Part shown: positions 1 to 8,115 of the stretch, piece after piece
How positions within the stretch are numbered: position 1 is the first letter of the stretch
Layout of the letters: each line of letters begins with the position of its first letter
NCBI GenBank assembly: GCA_964392065.1
Contig: CAYMOG010000005.1
Coordinates: forward strand, 8,133-72,132
Length of the DNA stretch: 64,000 nucleotides
Direction: 5' to 3'
Source: JASBZA01 sp964392065
Lineage (GTDB): Bacteria; Bacillota; Clostridia; Saccharofermentanales; Fastidiosipilaceae
Translations under genes and position numbers: made by a program
The notes under the pieces: generated by a model
The model's input: the letters and a program-made list of their open reading frames with translations, nothing else
Told to the model about the DNA's origin: nothing
The model's database searches: none

Positions 1-630
1 ATGTAAGGTATGTGGACTAATAGGAGTAACTAATATCATTTCTAAATTCGGATCTATAATAGGCCCACCGCAAGATAGGGCATATCCAGTGGAACCTGTG
101 GGTGCTGCGACAATTAATCCATCACTTGGTATAGTCTCTATTATATTTCCGTCAATAGAAAAAGTACAAGGAATAATTTGTGAAATTGATCCACGATAGA
201 GTACTGCATCATTCAAGGCAAAATCTTGATATAACACATTATGCTCGCCATCAAACACTTGCACATCCAGCATCATGCGTTGCTTAATGACATATTCTTT
301 TCTAGACAGCATATCGAGCGCTTCATCGAGATTTTCTTCTTCTATTTCGGTCATAAAACCCATATGTCCCAAGTTTATGCCAATAATGGGTATATCAAGT
401 GGATATACTTTATGACAAGCATAGAGAAAAGTACCATCTCCACCAATAGAGATTACCAGGTCTAAATTTTCCCATTGAGAAAATTCTTTTGCTAATACAA
501 CGTCACGGTATTTATCACGAATATCTGGGTAGTATACTTCTACATTGTTTTTTTCTAAATACTCTGTTACATAATTTAATAGGGAAAAATCAGGATCTTT
601 ATACTTATCAGCTACCAAACCAATTTTCAT
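1..630 (-). CDS. nadK: NAD kinase, C-terminus cut by the window edge
   Basis: Phosphorylates NAD to NADP in the cytoplasm. The 210 visible codons contain the family's GGDGT motif (SIGGDGTFLYA, about residue 55), the INLGHMGF segment and the NAD-binding stretch DGLIVAAPTGSTGYALS with its GGP extension, so the identity is firm. The frame runs off the window start, so the last part of the protein is missing here. Two ATG codons lie in tandem; the second (628-630) sits about 7 nt after GGAG and gives MKIGLVAD, so I chose it. The start lies inside the 3' end of dxs (23 bp overlap), which suggests translational coupling as the last visible gene of the efp-to-nadK operon. In many Firmicutes tlyA sits between dxs and nadK; it is absent here. 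Confidence 0.93.
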   Translation of the reverse strand, partial: MKIGLVADKYKDPDFSLLNYVTEYLEKNNVEVYYPDIRDKYRDVVLAKEFSQWENLDLVISIGGDGTFLYACHKVYPLDIPIIGINLGHMGFMTEIEEENLDEALDMLSRKEYVIKQRMMLDVQVFDGEHNVLYQDFALNDAVLYRGSISQIIPCTFSIDGNIIETIPSDGLIVAAPTGSTGYALSCGGPIIDPNLEMILVTPISPHTLH

Positions 631-2593
631 CATTGCTCTCCTTATCACCAAGCATTTCGAGAGCTGTTTTATAAATATTTTCCACAGAAATGCCTAAGGC
701 TTGTAGAACAATATCTCTTTTCCCCTGCGTTACAGGTACATTCTCTATGTAAATGCTTCGTATATTTGCTTCTATTCTTTGTTCTTGGACTTTGGCCAAA
801 ATATGTTCAGAAACGCTTCCCGAAAATATAGCTTCTTCTACAATTAAACAAGGAGAAGATAAGGCTTCTTTAATTCTTGTCCAATCTAATTGCTTAATTT
901 CTCGCAAATCCAAGACACGCACGTGATAACCTGTTTGCTCTAGAGCAAGTGCTGCTTCGTATGCCAATGACGTTGTATAACCCCAAGCGATTAAGGTCAA
1001 ATCGTGACCAGGTTTCAGGAATTGCGCCCGATAAACAGGTTCATCTAATTGACTCGTATCTGTGAGGTAGGCACTTATTTCTTGATTCTGCTCCAGTGTA
1101 AATAGACTAGAGCCTTTCGGGTAACGAATGAAATAGGGACCTTTATCTTGCTCCAGCGAATAGGTAAAGGCTTGGAAAAGTTCTTGCCCATTACGCGGTG
1201 TAAACACCATACCGTAAGGGAGCGCCTGCAAAAAGGCTAAATCATATAAACCTTGGTGTGTTTCACCATCTTCACCCACTACCCCTGCTCGATCCAAGCA
1301 AAAAATAACTGGTAATTCTTGTAATACAACGTCATGTAGTACTTGGTCTAGAGCTCTTTGTAAAAATGTTGAGTAGAGTGCCACCACAGGCCTAAGTCCT
1401 GCTATGGCCATCCCTGCCGCCATGGTTACGGCATGTTGTTCTGCTATACCAACATCGAAAAAACGTTCTGGGAAAGCTTCTGCAAAACTATCCATCTTGG
1501 TTCCACCAGCCATAGCTGCACATATACCAACAAGTCTATTATCCCTATGTGCTAAATACTGAAGGCTATAACTGAAAGCATCTCCATAATTATTTAAATC
1601 TTGGATAAATTCTGGGAACTTACCTCTCTCTGCTTCCGCTAGAACTGTCGCAGAATTTTCTGGTACACCTGTCTCCACTACAAAAGGCGCTACTCCATGA
1701 TAATTTTCTGGTTTACTTACTGCAGGTTCATAGCCCATTCCCTTAACGGTCAATACATGAACAATAACAGGACCTTCATGTAGCTTGGCAGCAGTCAAGA
1801 CCTTCTCTAGCTCCTCTAAGTTATGCCCATTTACTGGACCATAATATTTAAAGCCAAGAGTCTCGTACATTGTATTTCGCTTTCTTGTAACCTTTCTTCT
1901 GAAGAAACGTTTAATAGCCGCAAGCATACGTACCATAGGCTCACCTACAAGAGGAATCTTGTGTAAGCTCTTCCCTACACTCCCTTTAAGTTCGAGATAG
2001 GATTGAGACGTTCTGAGCATGTTCAAGTGATTTTTTAAACCACCTACATTTGCGCTAATACTCATCTGGTTATCATTTATAAGCACAATGAGATTCTCGT
2101 CTCCTTCTCCTACATCATTTAATGCCTCGAAAGACATACCGCCAGTGAGTGCTCCATCTCCAATACAAGCAATTACATGATTCCCATTACCCAATCTGCT
2201 GTCTGCTCTTAGAATACCTAGAGCAGCAGAAATTGAAGTCGAACTGTGTCCTGTATTGAAAAAATCATAAGCACTTTCCTCTGACTTGGGAAAACCTGCT
2301 AAGCCTTGCCATTGTCTCAATCCACTAAATAAGTCTTTACGACCTGTAAGTATTTTAAATGCATACGATTGATGCCCTACATCCCATACAATCTTATCCT
2401 GTGGGAAATCGAAAACTTTACATAAGGCTAAAGTTAACTCAATCACTCCAAGATTAGAAGCCAGATGCCCGCCCGTTTGAGCGACAGTAGAAATAATAAA
2501 GCTTCTTAATTCCTGTGCTAATTGTGTAAGCTCATCCTGATTTAAATCCTTAACATCTGTAGGACGCATTATTCTATTTATTATAGTATTCAA
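608..2593 (-). CDS. dxs: 1-deoxy-D-xylulose-5-phosphate synthase
   Basis: First enzyme of the MEP isoprenoid pathway; condenses pyruvate and glyceraldehyde 3-phosphate using thiamine diphosphate. At 661 aa it is slightly longer than the usual 620-640. Visible landmarks are the N-terminal SKTGGHL-like VAQTGGHLASNLG, WDVGHQSY, the thiamine/Mg motif GDGALTGGMSFEALN, and DRAGVVGEDGETHQG in the transketolase-like pyrimidine domain. The start is a TTG that overlaps the ispA stop (TTGA); I keep it because the residues before the first ATG (TIINRIMRPTDVKDL) align with the usual N-terminus of the family, and GGGAG stands 6 nt upstream. Lies between ispA and nadK in the same operon. Confidence 0.97.
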   Translation of the reverse strand: MNTIINRIMRPTDVKDLNQDELTQLAQELRSFIISTVAQTGGHLASNLGVIELTLALCKVFDFPQDKIVWDVGHQSYAFKILTGRKDLFSGLRQWQGLAGFPKSEESAYDFFNTGHSSTSISAALGILRADSRLGNGNHVIACIGDGALTGGMSFEALNDVGEGDENLIVLINDNQMSISANVGGLKNHLNMLRTSQSYLELKGSVGKSLHKIPLVGEPMVRMLAAIKRFFRRKVTRKRNTMYETLGFKYYGPVNGHNLEELEKVLTAAKLHEGPVIVHVLTVKGMGYEPAVSKPENYHGVAPFVVETGVPENSATVLAEAERGKFPEFIQDLNNYGDAFSYSLQYLAHRDNRLVGICAAMAGGTKMDSFAEAFPERFFDVGIAEQHAVTMAAGMAIAGLRPVVALYSTFLQRALDQVLHDVVLQELPVIFCLDRAGVVGEDGETHQGLYDLAFLQALPYGMVFTPRNGQELFQAFTYSLEQDKGPYFIRYPKGSSLFTLEQNQEISAYLTDTSQLDEPVYRAQFLKPGHDLTLIAWGYTTSLAYEAALALEQTGYHVRVLDLREIKQLDWTRIKEALSSPCLIVEEAIFSGSVSEHILAKVQEQRIEANIRSIYIENVPVTQGKRDIVLQALGISVENIYKTALEMLGDKESNDENWFGS

Positions 2594-3504
2594 TACCTTC
2601 TCCCACTAAGTGAGGAATGCAAAGTATGTAGGAAATTAACCTCATAACCTAAAGTATTTAGTCGGTTAAGTTGTTCCATAACCTTTGCATCGACTTCCTC
2701 TAGTTTAAGTTTTGCACCTTCTAGTCCAAGCAAAGTTACATAAGTTGCTTTATGACTTTTCGCATCCTTGCCAACCGTTTTGCCTAATAAATCCGGGTCA
2801 GCTTCAACATCTAGAATGTCATCTTGGATTTGAAATGCTCTTCCTAAATACAAGGCAAATGTATCTAACAATTCTATCACGTTCTCAGGTGCATGTAAGA
2901 GTCTAGCACTGCCAACTACTGCCGCTTGGATTAAGCACGATGTTTTGAGTGATTGAAGCTCTTCTAGATACGCTACATTGATTGTGCGCCCTTCTGCTTC
3001 AATATCCATGACTTGGCCACCAATCATACCTGCTTTACCGGCATAATCTGCAAGAGCTCCCCAAGCCGCTAACACACCTTTCGCATCTATTCTCGGAGAG
3101 CTTTTATCAGTAGGATTTAAAAGCGAAAAAGCTTTTGTTAATAGGGCATCTCCTGCTAAAATAGCCATTGCTTCCCCATAAACCTTATGATTACTAGGCT
3201 TTCCTCTCCGCATAGCATCATCATCCATGGCAGGCAAATCATCATGGATCAAGGAATAACAATGTATCATCTCGATAGCTGCCGCATAGTTTTGCACTTC
3301 AGGTAACTGTGAAGCGTCCTCTAGTAGCATATCTGCTACGGCCAAAGATAAGATTGGTCTTATTCTTTTGCCTCCAGCCAGGAGACTATAGGCTGTAGCT
3401 TCTTCAATACGTAATGGACATTTCTTCTTATCCTTTAATGCATGAGGTAAAATATTTTCTACTGTAGCGAGATAGTCTTTTAATTGCTGCCTATAACCTT
3501 TCAT
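2590..3504 (-). CDS. ispA: Polyprenyl (farnesyl/geranyl) diphosphate synthase
   Basis: Adds isopentenyl diphosphate units to allylic diphosphates to make geranyl/farnesyl diphosphate. The 304-aa protein has the family's usual length. The first Asp-rich motif is DDLPAMDDDAMRRG (about residue 90), the second is DDILDVEAD (about residue 228), and GGKRIRP near residue 45 is the conserved substrate-binding segment. One base separates its start from the xseB stop, and its end overlaps dxs by 4 bp. The xseB-ispA-dxs order is standard in Firmicutes. Chain length cannot be fixed from sequence alone; FPP is the usual product for this subgroup. Confidence 0.95.
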   Translation of the reverse strand: MKGYRQQLKDYLATVENILPHALKDKKKCPLRIEEATAYSLLAGGKRIRPILSLAVADMLLEDASQLPEVQNYAAAIEMIHCYSLIHDDLPAMDDDAMRRGKPSNHKVYGEAMAILAGDALLTKAFSLLNPTDKSSPRIDAKGVLAAWGALADYAGKAGMIGGQVMDIEAEGRTINVAYLEELQSLKTSCLIQAAVVGSARLLHAPENVIELLDTFALYLGRAFQIQDDILDVEADPDLLGKTVGKDAKSHKATYVTLLGLEGAKLKLEEVDAKVMEQLNRLNTLGYEVNFLHTLHSSLSGRRY

Positions 3505-3783
3505 TTACGCTTCCTCCGTTAGAAAGTCTTCTTCTACTATCTCTCCATTCTTATTTTGCAAGAGAATTTTGACTTCTTGTTCAGCCTTTTCTAACTTCTC
3601 TCGACATATATTCACCAAATAACTTCCTTCTTGAAATAAAGCCATAGATTCATCAAGCGATAGATCACTTCCTTGCATCTTACTTACTACGGTTTCCAAG
3701 CGTTTCAGAGCGAGTTCAAAATTCAATTCTTCAGGCTTCCCTGAAACGGTTTCATCAGGATTGCGATTATCTAATACGGTCAT
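3505..3783 (-). CDS. xseB: Exodeoxyribonuclease VII small subunit
   Basis: Small subunit of the single-strand-specific exonuclease VII, which binds several copies per XseA. The 92-aa product has the usual size and the family pattern: FELALKRLETVVSKMQ, then DLSLDESMALFQEG and a Lys/Glu-rich helical coil ending near LLQNKNGE. It overlaps the end of xseA by 17 bp, which supports coupled translation of the two subunits. The N-terminal 20 residues are variable and the tail (VEEDFLTEEA) is acidic. Confidence 0.95.
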   Translation of the reverse strand: MTVLDNRNPDETVSGKPEELNFELALKRLETVVSKMQGSDLSLDESMALFQEGSYLVNICREKLEKAEQEVKILLQNKNGEIVEEDFLTEEA

Positions 3784-5020
3784 AATCTTTGTTCTCCATT
3801 TCTATTACTTCACAATGAACGATACCATCTTGCATAAATAAACGTAAGTTATCTTCAATTTCAATTTGTTCTACAGAAGTAAGAGGCACTTCTGTTTCCT
3901 CATCCACCACCATGGCATAGCCTCTCGCTAGAATTTTCAAGGGACTCAATGCATCTAATCGATTAGCCAGAGCAGCTAATGAAGATTTTCTTCCTGAGAT
4001 TTTTTTCTCCAATAAACCTTCCAGACGTTCTTCTATAATATCCACCTTTTGCATAGCATCATGGATTCTCTCATAGGGAGATTGCAAATAGCGATTATTC
4101 GCCAAATGGTTTAATCGATGTCTAGCCAGATTTACTTTTTGTTCCAAAACTCTAACCATAGTCTCTTCATGACTCTGAATGCGTTTCACCAAAGTTTGAC
4201 TATTAGGTACTGCAATTTCAGCTGCAGCAGAAGGTGTGGGGGCCCTCTTATCTGCAACAAAATCGAGAATAGTAAAATCACTTTCGTGTCCAACAGCAGA
4301 AATAATAGGGATACTCGACTCAAAAGCCGCTCTAGCTACATTTTCCTCATTAAAAGACCATAAATCTTCTATTGATCCTCCGCCTCTTCCTACGATTAGA
4401 ACATCAATGTCTTCTCTCCTATTGAAATATTCAATCCCCAAAACGATAGATTCTGCAGAACCTGGACCTTGGACTTTGGCAGGATATAAAATTATTTTCG
4501 TACTAGGAAAACGCCTATTACTCACATTTACAATATCTCTGATGACTGCCCCTGATGAGGACGTTACTACTCCGATAACTTTGGGCATTATTGGGAGTTC
4601 TTTTTTCCTTCCCTCATCAAAATAACCCGCTTTTCTCAATTTCTCTTTGCGTTGTTCATACGCTAAGAAGAGATTTCCTTTACCGACTTCATCCATAGAA
4701 AACACATTAAGTTGATATTTTCCATTTGGTTCATACAAACTTACCTTTGCCCCTACTAAAACCTCTTGTCCATCACGCGGTTGGAAAGCTAACTTCGTTG
4801 CATGCCCCTTAAACATTACACAAGCAACCTGAGCATTTTCGTCTTTAATATTAAAATACCAATGTCCAGACGCATAACGTTTAACATTGGATAATTCGCC
4901 TTTTACAAGGATATTATTGAGTGCCTGATTTTTCTCAAGCAAAGTCGCTACATAACGATTCAATTGGGAAACGGTTACGGAAGTTTGTTGTCTAGACAAT
5001 TTCCTCACTTCCTTCCTCAT
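3767..5020 (-). CDS. xseA: Exodeoxyribonuclease VII large subunit
   Basis: Catalytic subunit of exonuclease VII, a DNA repair nuclease that degrades single-stranded ends. It is 417 aa, near the family norm of 400-450. The N-terminal OB fold is visible as VSQLNRYVATLLEKNQALNNILVKGELSN through FKGHATKL, followed by the catalytic domain with GVVTSSSGAVIRDI, the GRGGGSIEDLWSFNEE motif and SAVGHESDFTILDFVADKRAPTPSAAAE. A coiled-coil region follows, and ILARGYAMV starts the C-terminal piece. It overlaps nusB by 29 bp at its start and xseB by 17 bp at its end. Confidence 0.96.
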   Translation of the reverse strand: MRKEVRKLSRQQTSVTVSQLNRYVATLLEKNQALNNILVKGELSNVKRYASGHWYFNIKDENAQVACVMFKGHATKLAFQPRDGQEVLVGAKVSLYEPNGKYQLNVFSMDEVGKGNLFLAYEQRKEKLRKAGYFDEGRKKELPIMPKVIGVVTSSSGAVIRDIVNVSNRRFPSTKIILYPAKVQGPGSAESIVLGIEYFNRREDIDVLIVGRGGGSIEDLWSFNEENVARAAFESSIPIISAVGHESDFTILDFVADKRAPTPSAAAEIAVPNSQTLVKRIQSHEETMVRVLEQKVNLARHRLNHLANNRYLQSPYERIHDAMQKVDIIEERLEGLLEKKISGRKSSLAALANRLDALSPLKILARGYAMVVDEETEVPLTSVEQIEIEDNLRLFMQDGIVHCEVIEMENKDYDRIR

Positions 5021-5474
5021 GTTTTCTGCTTACTTTCCCCAAAACAGCATTCACATAAGAATACGAATCCTCATCAGCATAGGTTTTGCACAGACGAATA
5101 ATTTCACTAATTGCCACGGAATTAGGAATGTCTTCTGCATGAAGTAATTCATAAGTACCCATGCGCAAAAGAATTCTTTCGATACGAGGTAATCTTTCAA
5201 CTGTCCACTTCTTGAGAAATGCGCTATAGGTTTGATCCAATTCATCGCTTCTCGCAATAACACCTCGAACTAAACTTTTAAGATACGCTTGATCACTTTC
5301 TTCTAATGTGGCGACCACATTGGCGCCCTCTTCTTCCTCGATTTCTGTCGTCTGACCAGGGAGAGGTGTACGCTGTGCTAGAAAAATATCTAACTGCTCC
5401 TCCGGACTCGTATCTTGACTATCTATTTGATAAAGCAATTGCATTGCTTTTTCTCTGGCATCTCTTCTACTCAT
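4992..5474 (-). CDS. nusB: Transcription antitermination factor NusB
   Basis: RNA-binding helical protein that joins NusE/S10 on boxA RNA during rRNA antitermination. The 160-aa product begins with the family signature MSRRDAREKAMQLLYQID and ends with the conserved RILLRMGTYELLHAEDIPNSVAISEIIRLCKTYADEDSYSYVNAVLG region (shown here as landmarks RILLRMGTYEL and VNAVLGK). An acidic insertion (EIEEEEGAN, about residue 42) lies between helices. GAGGATGTT before the ATG supplies a ribosome-binding site. It overlaps xseA by 29 bp and follows DUF2273 by 25 bp. Confidence 0.93.
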   Translation of the reverse strand: MSRRDAREKAMQLLYQIDSQDTSPEEQLDIFLAQRTPLPGQTTEIEEEEGANVVATLEESDQAYLKSLVRGVIARSDELDQTYSAFLKKWTVERLPRIERILLRMGTYELLHAEDIPNSVAISEIIRLCKTYADEDSYSYVNAVLGKVSRKHEEGSEEIV

Positions 5475-5499
5475 AACATCCTCATTTACTGTCTATAAA

Positions 5500-5736
5500 C
5501 TAGCGAAATCTTCCCGGTGGAAGTAACTTATCAATTAACTCTTTAAAGTGTGTAGAATTTCTGAATAATCTGGCTCCAATTATATAACCCGCGATAGTCA
5601 TAATAATAATAAATAAAGTTTTCCAAAATCCAAATATTGCCCATAGTACAGCTAAAACAAAGGCGACGGCAGCACCTAGTAACCCTGCATCTTTACCATG
5701 TACAATTTGCAATAAAGGATCAAATAATCTTCTCAT
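5500..5736 (-). CDS. DUF2273 small membrane protein
   Basis: A 78-aa protein with two hydrophobic segments: LLGAAVAFVLAVLWAIFGFWKTLFIIIMTIAGYIIGARLF divides into helices at about residues 19-37 and 40-58. The length, the GFWKT turn and the position between amaP and nusB match DUF2273 proteins, which accompany Asp23/Gls24 and AmaP in Firmicutes. No function is established for the family; association with the AmaP/Asp23 membrane assembly is an inference from context. Three bases separate it from amaP. Confidence 0.85.
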   Translation of the reverse strand: MRRLFDPLLQIVHGKDAGLLGAAVAFVLAVLWAIFGFWKTLFIIIMTIAGYIIGARLFRNSTHFKELIDKLLPPGRFR

Positions 5737-5739
5737 CTA

Positions 5740-6291
5740 TTATCTCTCAACCCTAGTTCCAATCAGCTCTACTCGGCTAACCTTTACTTTTACCCATTCC
5801 ACTCCGATACCTGTATATTTTTCCACGTCTTTTTTCACACGATCTTGAATTTTAGCCATTTGAAGTGGGATTTCTACGTCAGAGTAGAGCACTACATTAA
5901 GTTCCACAGCAATCTGTTCTTTTTGGCCAGCATAGACTTTAGCTTTTGCGGTTTTAATACCTGCTTGAGCGGCTTTGGCCGAATTCAAAGCGATGTTTTC
6001 TATTGCACCCGTGCCGATATCTATCAAGCCGATATCCGTACTCTTCACGCGACTTTTGCGGACTCTACCGCCTAGAAACGTATAGGCTAAAGTAAATAAA
6101 CATAGCCAGAATAAGAAAATTATTATTCCTAAGAATAAAAAGCGTAAAGCATTATTACCCTCTTCACGGAAGAAATTTTGCAAAATCTCGACTAACCATA
6201 CTCTTCTTAAACCTAAGAGTATAAAAAAAACCATACTAAGCCCAGCTAATAGGGATAGCACACCAAGCATTACACGATGTCTAATCCGCAT
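5740..6291 (-). CDS. amaP: Alkaline shock response membrane anchor protein
   Basis: A 183-aa membrane protein with two N-terminal transmembrane helices (about residues 9-29 and 48-72) followed by a soluble Asp23/Gls24-like segment (AVELNVVLYSDVEIPLQMAKIQDRVKKDVEKYTGIGVEWVKVKVSRVEL is the region; VKKDVEKYTGIGV is its clearest landmark). AmaP-type proteins anchor Asp23 at the cytoplasmic membrane. Its start overlaps the end of the adjacent asp23-type gene by 11 bp, which supports coupled synthesis of anchor and partner. Confidence 0.87.
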   Translation of the reverse strand: MRIRHRVMLGVLSLLAGLSMVFFILLGLRRVWLVEILQNFFREEGNNALRFLFLGIIIFLFWLCLFTLAYTFLGGRVRKSRVKSTDIGLIDIGTGAIENIALNSAKAAQAGIKTAKAKVYAGQKEQIAVELNVVLYSDVEIPLQMAKIQDRVKKDVEKYTGIGVEWVKVKVSRVELIGTRVER

Positions 6292-6664
6292 GGCTTGAAA
6301 CCTCCTGTTTTATAATATCTTTGACATAGACATTGACCGTGTTCACGGTTAAGCCTGTGAAGCGTTCCACATCCGCCTTGACGTTCACCTGGATCTGCCA
6401 AGCGACTTCCGGCACAATAACACCGAAAAAAATATTCGGATAGCAAGTAATATCCACAACACTTTCTTGTTCTTGGAGAAAACTTACTTCCACGCCCATT
6501 CCTTCATGCTCAACACCGAAGGATTGTTTGAAGGATGCAAGCGCACTGTTATCCATACTATGTACACCTTCGGTCTGCAAACACGCTTCGGCCGCATATT
6601 GAGCTATAAAGCCTAGGGACATCGTTCGATCGCCCTTACGTCTTGATGTGCTATCTGTAGCCAT
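6281..6664 (-). CDS. Asp23/Gls24 family envelope stress protein
   Basis: A 127-aa soluble Asp23/Gls24 (DUF322) protein. Landmarks are FIAQYAAEACLQTEGVHSM near the N-terminus, DITCYPNIFFGVIVPEVAWQIQ in the middle and VERFTGLTVNTVNVYVKDI at the end. Family members form abundant membrane-associated complexes through AmaP and are linked to alkaline and envelope stress. It sits 11 bp downstream of efp and overlaps amaP, so it is likely part of the same transcript. Confidence 0.9.
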   Translation of the reverse strand: MATDSTSRRKGDRTMSLGFIAQYAAEACLQTEGVHSMDNSALASFKQSFGVEHEGMGVEVSFLQEQESVVDITCYPNIFFGVIVPEVAWQIQVNVKADVERFTGLTVNTVNVYVKDIIKQEVSSHAD

Positions 6665-6675
6665 AAATTAAGAGC

Positions 6676-7233
6676 TTAAGCCCTCTCCATATACTCACCT
6701 GTACGCGTATCAATACGAACAATTTCTCCTTCGTTTATGAACAGAGGAACACGTATTGTAGCGCCGGTTTCTAATGTAGCGTTCTTCGTAGCATTCGTAG
6801 CGGTATCACCTTTTACTCCAGGCTCAGTTTCCGTTACTTCTAACTCTACAAACAGAGGCGGCTCAACAGAAAACACCGTACCCTTGTGTGATACGACACG
6901 ACATACCATACCTTCTTTCATAAAGGCTAACTTCTCACCTATTGTTTCTTTACTAAACGGTAATTGTTCATAGGTTTCTTGATCCATAAAATAATAGAGG
7001 TCTCCATCCTGATAGAGGTAACTCATATCACTACGGTCTAACTGAACTTGTTCAAATTTGTCATTTGGGTTAAAACTTCTTTCTACCACAGAACCTGTAC
7101 GAAGATTCTTATATTTGGTTCGAACAAAAGCTGCACCCTTGCCTGGCTTAACATGCTGGAACTCTACTACCTGATAGACGTCTCCATCCATTTCGAAATA
7201 AACACCATTACGGAAATCTCCTGCTGAAATCAT
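6676..7233 (-). CDS. efp: Translation elongation factor P
   Basis: EF-P relieves ribosome stalling at consecutive prolines. The 185-aa product has the usual three-domain length. MISAGDFRNGVYFEMDG opens the KOW-like domain, VKPGKGAAFVRTKYKN carries the loop whose tip lysine (PGKG) is the modifiable residue, and the C-terminal OB domain ends in RIDTRTGEYMERA. AGGAGG stands 6 nt before the ATG. It is the first gene of the minus-strand operon running toward nadK; a TATTAT-like -10 lies in 7250-7265 but I could not find a convincing -35. Confidence 0.96.
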   Translation of the reverse strand: MISAGDFRNGVYFEMDGDVYQVVEFQHVKPGKGAAFVRTKYKNLRTGSVVERSFNPNDKFEQVQLDRSDMSYLYQDGDLYYFMDQETYEQLPFSKETIGEKLAFMKEGMVCRVVSHKGTVFSVEPPLFVELEVTETEPGVKGDTATNATKNATLETGATIRVPLFINEGEIVRIDTRTGEYMERA

Positions 7234-7348
7234 AAATATCCTCCTAAGATATACTAAAATATAATACGACTTAATTACTTAACTCAGCTGAGAATTTCCA
7301 AATCAAGTATCAAGCTTTTAACAATTTTATCTATTCTGCCCTTGTAAA

Positions 7349-7891
7349 TCAAGGAAGCTGTTCTTTCTGTGCAAGAATTCTATCATAATATGCACTATTT
7401 CCAGAAATAAATCGAACAAGTCGTTCACCCATTCTCTTCAATCGAATATACCAGGGTTCGTTTAAACTCAATGGATCCACTTGTACCACACAAATGTTTG
7501 CTCTTTTTCCTGCCCAAACATCAGTAAAAATTTGATCGCCCACTAGTAGCGTTTGTTCTCTAGGTATATTTGCTTTGGCCAAAGCTTCTTCTATACCTCT
7601 AGTCCCAGGTTTCCTTGCATCCCCTATGACTTTAAGCTTAGGATCTAAACTTTTGCCGAAACTTTGTGCTCTATCTCTCAGTGCATTGGAGAGCACATAA
7701 ACATCATAACCAATTTCACGCACTCTTCGTAGCTGATCTTGTGCATAGGCTTGACTGACTTGAGATCCATGAATGGCAAGCGTATTGTCTATATCCAATA
7801 ATAAAAGTCGATAGCCTTGCTTATAATAATTTTCTAATGGTACCTTCTCAATACTATGATAATAAGCATCTGCCTGCCAATTCTTCCACAT
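7349..7891 (-). CDS. yqeG: YqeG family HAD-IIIA type phosphatase
   Basis: A 180-aa HAD-superfamily protein. The nucleophile motif is LLLDIDNTLA (D33 and D35 region), motif II is VYVLSNA, and the acid motif is VGDQIFTDVWAGKRA, which matches the YqeG subgroup. In characterised relatives members act on phosphorylated small molecules, including phosphatidylglycerophosphate-type substrates in some lineages, so substrate is uncertain. GAGGAG lies 9 nt before the ATG. It is separated from efp by 115 bp and is divergent from the aspartate kinase gene. Confidence 0.87.
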   Translation of the reverse strand: MWKNWQADAYYHSIEKVPLENYYKQGYRLLLLDIDNTLAIHGSQVSQAYAQDQLRRVREIGYDVYVLSNALRDRAQSFGKSLDPKLKVIGDARKPGTRGIEEALAKANIPREQTLLVGDQIFTDVWAGKRANICVVQVDPLSLNEPWYIRLKRMGERLVRFISGNSAYYDRILAQKEQLP

Positions 7892-8027
7892 CTTGTCTTG
7901 CTCCTCGTTTCCAATCCGTATAAGTATAATGGAATTTACGAAAATATACCTAAAGAATTGAACGTAATAGAAAATACCGTTTTATAAATGCTGAATATTG
8001 AACATTATTGTATATAGCGCTATAGAT

Positions 8028-8056
8028 TTCATACATTCCTAGTTTCTTGCTATAAT
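8028..8056 (+). promoter_or_regulatory. Probable sigma-A promoter of the aspartate kinase gene
   Basis: TATAAT at 8051-8056 is preceded by TGC, giving an extended -10 element, and TTCATA stands 17 bp upstream at 8028-8033 (four of six matches to TTGACA). The leader from here to the GTG start is only about 55 nt, too short for a lysine riboswitch. Confidence 0.6.
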
Positions 8057-8115
8057 TAATACCATTGCATTATGAAAAATATCTAGCGCGTAACTGAACA
8101 TCCAAGGAGGATACC

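Noticed and set aside
7282..7293. CTCAGCTGAG palindrome upstream of efp.
   Set aside because: A 10-bp palindrome of this kind can arise by chance, and it has no clear relation to a promoter.
8057..8115. Possible lysine riboswitch before aspartate kinase.
   Set aside because: The leader is only about 55 nt and shows none of the L-box stems.
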